From NCBI GenBank assembly GCA_046728075.1, contig JBKPDV010000166.1, positions 1-10,662 on the forward strand: a stretch of DNA of 10,662 bases. The letters run 5' to 3'. The stretch comes from JBKPDV01 sp046728075. Lineage in GTDB: Bacteria; Acidobacteriota; Thermoanaerobaculia; UBA5066; Gp7-AA6. Of this stretch, positions 8,121-10,662 are shown one piece after another. The position numbers and the translations under genes were made by a program. The notes beneath the pieces are model-generated. The model was not told the origin of the DNA and ran no database searches. It saw only the letters and a list, made by a program, of their open reading frames with translations. Within the stretch, counting starts at the first letter, position 1, and every line of letters starts with the position of its first letter.

Positions 8121-9548
8121 TCAGCGCCCCTTGGCCGGGGGCTGAAACCAGGCGTTGTCGACCGGTACCTTGCGGTCGAGAAGGATTTCGCGGACTTTCG
8201 GCACGTAACCCGTCGTGCGAAACACGGATTCCTTGCCGATCCCTTCCAGTCGGTAGATCTCGCCCATGGTGAACTGATCCCCCTCGAGACCGGTCAACTC
8301 CGCGATCGAGGTGATCCGCCGGCTGCCGTCGCGAATGCGACTGAGCTGCACGATGAGACGGATTGCGCTCACCACCTGCTCGCGAATGGCGCGCGGCGGC
8401 AGGTCCGTGCCGGCGAAGAGCACGAGCGTCTCGAGCCTCGTCAGCGCCTCGCGCGTCGAGTTCGCATGGATCGTCGACAGGCTGCCTTCGTGTCCCGTGT
8501 TCATCGCCTGCAGCATGTCGAGAGCTTCACCTCCGCGGACTTCTCCGATCACGATGCGCTCCGGGCGCATGCGCAGCGCGTTGCGCACGAGATCGCGAAT
8601 GGTCACGCCCGCCGTACCGTCCGGACTGGGCGGCCGCGCCTCGAGCGGCACGACATGGCGTTGCGGCAGCTTGAGCTCGGCGGCGTCTTCGATCGTGATG
8701 ATCCGCTCGTCCGCCCCGATGAAACCGGCAAGCGCGCTGAGTAGCGTCGTCTTACCCGACCCAGTACCGCCGGAGATCAACATGGAGAGGCGTCCGACGA
8801 CCGCGGCTCGCAGGAATTCGATCATCGGCTGGTTGAGCGCACCGATCGCCACCAGCTGCTCGGCTGACAATCGATGTCGGGGGAAGCGACGCACCGTCAG
8901 GCAGGGGCCGCGCAGGGCCATCGGCGGCAGGATCGCGTTGATCCGTGATCCGTCGCGCAATCTGGCGTCGAGCATCGGAGCGCGACGATCGATCTCCCGC
9001 CCGACGGCTGCGGCCATCGACGAAATCAAGCCGGCGAGATCGTCTTCCGACGCGAACGTCACGGTGGTGAGCTCGAGCTTGCCGCCACGCTCGATGAATA
9101 CCTCGTTCGGGCCGTTGACCATGACCTCGCTCACGGCCTCATCCTCGAAGAGCGGTTCGAGGGGACCGAGGGTAAAGCCGAGAAGGGCAGCCCATCCTCC
9201 CGAGGGAGTCAGCGGGGCCGCCGCCGGCCGTGCCGGCGACGGTGGCGCGGACAGCGTCGCGTCCGCCGCGAGACGACGCACGACGAAAGGACCGATCTCG
9301 AGCTCGAGGCCGGGCAGCCACTCCGTCCGCTCCTTCAGTTGATTTCCGCCGAGCCTCGATCCGTTGGTACTGCCGAGATCTTCGGCGAAGACGCGCCCGT
9401 TCTCCTCGGTCACGCGCACGTGACGGCGCGAAACCTTGGCGTCGCCGAGGACGACGTCGCAGTCGGCATGCTTGCCGAGAAGGAGCTCGGGTCGATCGAG
9501 CTCGACACGCTGTAGCTCCTCTTGGTCCCGGGAAATCGTCAGGATCAC
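8121..9548 (-). CDS. FHA domain-CpaF/TadA-family secretion ATPase fusion
   Basis: This 475-residue protein joins an FHA domain (about 1-92) to a CpaF/TadA-type hexameric ATPase (about 125-465) through a Pro/Ala-rich linker (about 98-118). The FHA part has GKHADCD (Lys26 where Arg is usual), SRRH at 40-43 and STNG at 60-63, so phosphothreonine binding is plausible. The ATPase has Walker A GGTGSGKTT (260-268, Lys266), Walker B ending in Glu336 (IVIGEVRGGEA) and the His box GHEGSLSTIHANS (His353). Such ATPases power Tad/Flp pilus assembly or type II/IV secretion at the inner membrane, and the FHA domain suggests control by a Ser/Thr kinase. The GTG at 9548 has GAGGG four bases upstream and gives a full FHA start. 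The upstream gene on this strand is 26 bases away and also has an FHA remnant. TadB/TadC-type genes, which usually follow, are absent; the next gene is convergent, 13 bases away. Confidence 0.92.
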   Translation of the reverse strand: MILTISRDQEELQRVELDRPELLLGKHADCDVVLGDAKVSRRHVRVTEENGRVFAEDLGSTNGSRLGGNQLKERTEWLPGLELEIGPFVVRRLAADATLSAPPSPARPAAAPLTPSGGWAALLGFTLGPLEPLFEDEAVSEVMVNGPNEVFIERGGKLELTTVTFASEDDLAGLISSMAAAVGREIDRRAPMLDARLRDGSRINAILPPMALRGPCLTVRRFPRHRLSAEQLVAIGALNQPMIEFLRAAVVGRLSMLISGGTGSGKTTLLSALAGFIGADERIITIEDAAELKLPQRHVVPLEARPPSPDGTAGVTIRDLVRNALRMRPERIVIGEVRGGEALDMLQAMNTGHEGSLSTIHANSTREALTRLETLVLFAGTDLPPRAIREQVVSAIRLIVQLSRIRDGSRRITSIAELTGLEGDQFTMGEIYRLEGIGKESVFRTTGYVPKVREILLDRKVPVDNAWFQPPAKGR

Positions 9549-9574
9549 GGCACCCTCGGGCGACCGCGGCTTCG

Positions 9575-10662
9575 CTAGGGTCCCTTGGTATTGGGCAGCA
9601 GGGTGATGGCCCGATCGCGATAGCGGGCGGGAATCTTGTCCGCGTCGTCGAGGACGACGGTCCGACCGTTCTCGTCCTTGTAGATGATGAGCGTCGAATC
9701 GGAACCTGCCATGCCGGCCTTCAAGTGGCTCTCCGTCTCCCGGACCCGCGCTTCGACGTCCGGGTCCTTGCCATCCGCCGCGCGCGAGGCTTTGCGGTAG
9801 TTCTCGAGGGCGACCCAGTTGTCGCCGCTCTCGCGAGCGTGATCGCCGCGCTCGACATAGAACTGCAGCGCTTTCTGCACCCGCTCGCGGGCGACGGTGC
9901 TCGACGGATCGATGCCGAGCGCTTCGCGGTAGCGGAGCAGCGCATTGCTCCCCGCGGGCTCAGCAACCTGACCCTTTTCGAAGAGGGCGTCGCCTTTGGC
10001 GATCGCGGCGTTCACTCGCTCCTCGAGGGCCTTTCGCCGCGCCTCTTCCTGTCGCCGCCGCTCCTCTTCGCGGGTACGCCGCTGCCTGTCCCGCTCGCTG
10101 TCTATTTTCTTCAGAGCCGCGATGGCGCGCTCGTTCCCGGGGTCCATCCCCAGGACCTCGTTGAATTTGGAGAACGCGTTCTCGGCATCCGGCTGATCCG
10201 TGGGAGCGAACAGCCTCCCTTCGTTGAGAAGAACATCGCCGGCGCCGAGCAGCGCGGTGATTCGCTTGGCACGATCGGACTGAGAGTTCGATTTGGAAGC
10301 CTGCGCCTGCACGACGACCTTTCGAGGAGCTCCGCTCGGCATTAGAAACAGCAGGAGAATCAGGGCACCGAGGCCACCGAGCAGATACATGCGGCGCTCG
10401 GGCGCGAGCAGGCTCGTCACGAAGGAAGCCGCAAATTCGGAGGCCTCGAAATCGGACGAGAATACGTCGCCCGTACGAACGAAACGAACCACGACGTCCC
10501 CGATCTTGACCAGGTCGCCGACCTTGATCTTGCTCAAGGTCACGCGACGACCGCCGGCGAGCATGACGGACCCGGGCGCGCCCAGGTTTTGGATCTCGAA
10601 GTCGTCGCCGTGCCGTTTGAGCTTCGCGTGTACGCCTTCGATGCCCTCTAGCACGACGTGAC
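9575..10662 (-). CDS. FHA-TM-TPR membrane protein with DUF4124-like tail, N-terminus missing
   Basis: The frame runs off the window edge; the GTG at 10654 is inside an FHA domain and is not the real start. The visible part begins with the second half of an FHA domain: EGVHAKL where SRRHA-type residues usually stand, then NLGAPGS and IKVGDLVKIGDVVVRF. Its NG motif is lost (LGAPGSVMLAGG), so it may not bind phosphopeptides. One membrane helix follows (MYLLGGLGALILLLFLM, about 10390-10338). Beyond it are two TPR-like units sharing a pattern of FNEVLGMDPGN and YREALGIDPSS, separated by a highly charged Arg/Glu coiled coil (about 10110-10000). The last 35 residues (IIYKDENGR to IPARYRDRAI) resemble DUF4124. 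The gene lies 26 bases upstream of the FHA-CpaF ATPase, so the two are probably one operon and may form parts of an envelope machine. No function is established; the protein is not an enzyme by any motif I can see. Confidence 0.8.
   Translation of the reverse strand, partial: HVVLEGIEGVHAKLKRHGDDFEIQNLGAPGSVMLAGGRRVTLSKIKVGDLVKIGDVVVRFVRTGDVFSSDFEASEFAASFVTSLLAPERRMYLLGGLGALILLLFLMPSGAPRKVVVQAQASKSNSQSDRAKRITALLGAGDVLLNEGRLFAPTDQPDAENAFSKFNEVLGMDPGNERAIAALKKIDSERDRQRRTREEERRRQEEARRKALEERVNAAIAKGDALFEKGQVAEPAGSNALLRYREALGIDPSSTVARERVQKALQFYVERGDHARESGDNWVALENYRKASRAADGKDPDVEARVRETESHLKAGMAGSDSTLIIYKDENGRTVVLDDADKIPARYRDRAITLLPNTKGP

Noticed and set aside
8122..8144. Hairpin CAGCGCCCC/GGGGGCTG between the convergent protease and ATPase genes, possible terminator
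   Set aside because: It has no T-tract on either strand and lies in the coding end of the ATPase gene. It may still slow polymerase but cannot be called a terminator.

Overview
The window is GC-rich, densely packed bacterial DNA with eight tightly spaced genes and no intergenic gap above about 140 bases. It reads as a Gram-negative chromosome: CcmAB-type cytochrome c maturation transporter genes, an MreB-family actin, a sigma-54 (NtrC-class) two-component system and an FHA-CpaF secretion ATPase. This mix, with many GTG starts, recalls deltaproteobacteria-like lineages (Myxococcota, Binatota/Desulfobacterota-type). That placement is inference and cannot be fixed from this window. I see no tRNA, rRNA, CRISPR array, insertion sequence or phage gene.

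Region 1 (1-2190, + strand) holds the C-terminal part of a thiolase-fold protein, overlapped by a DUF35 zinc-ribbon/OB-fold partner, then an MreB-family actin only 4 bases later. The first two form a known type of acyl-CoA enzyme pair. The thiolase fragment lacks the usual Gly-His-Pro motif, which points to a lipid-transfer-protein-like or aldolase-like activity rather than ordinary thiolysis.

Region 2 (2207-3582, - strand) is ccmA-ccmB, the ATPase and permease of the CcmAB transporter, without ccmC beside them. They are transcribed away from a 137-base divergent intergenic region (3583-3719). On the minus strand that region carries a fair promoter match, a set of competing hairpins and a hairpin followed by six U just before ccmA. 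I read this as a possible transcription attenuator.

Region 3 (3720-8107, + strand) is a compact operon: membrane GAF histidine kinase, NtrC-type sigma-54 activator (16-base overlap) and a CPBP-family membrane protease with an unusual helical N-terminal domain (12-base gap). The kinase has almost no periplasmic part, so it probably reads a membrane or cytoplasmic signal. The protease may be part of, or regulated by, the same pathway.

Region 4 (8121-10662, - strand, convergent with region 3) has a membrane protein with a partial degenerate FHA domain, TPR-like repeats and a DUF4124-like tail. It is followed by an FHA-CpaF fusion ATPase of the Tad/type II/IV secretion family. They look like the tail end of a larger Tad-like or envelope-secretion operon whose start lies outside the window.
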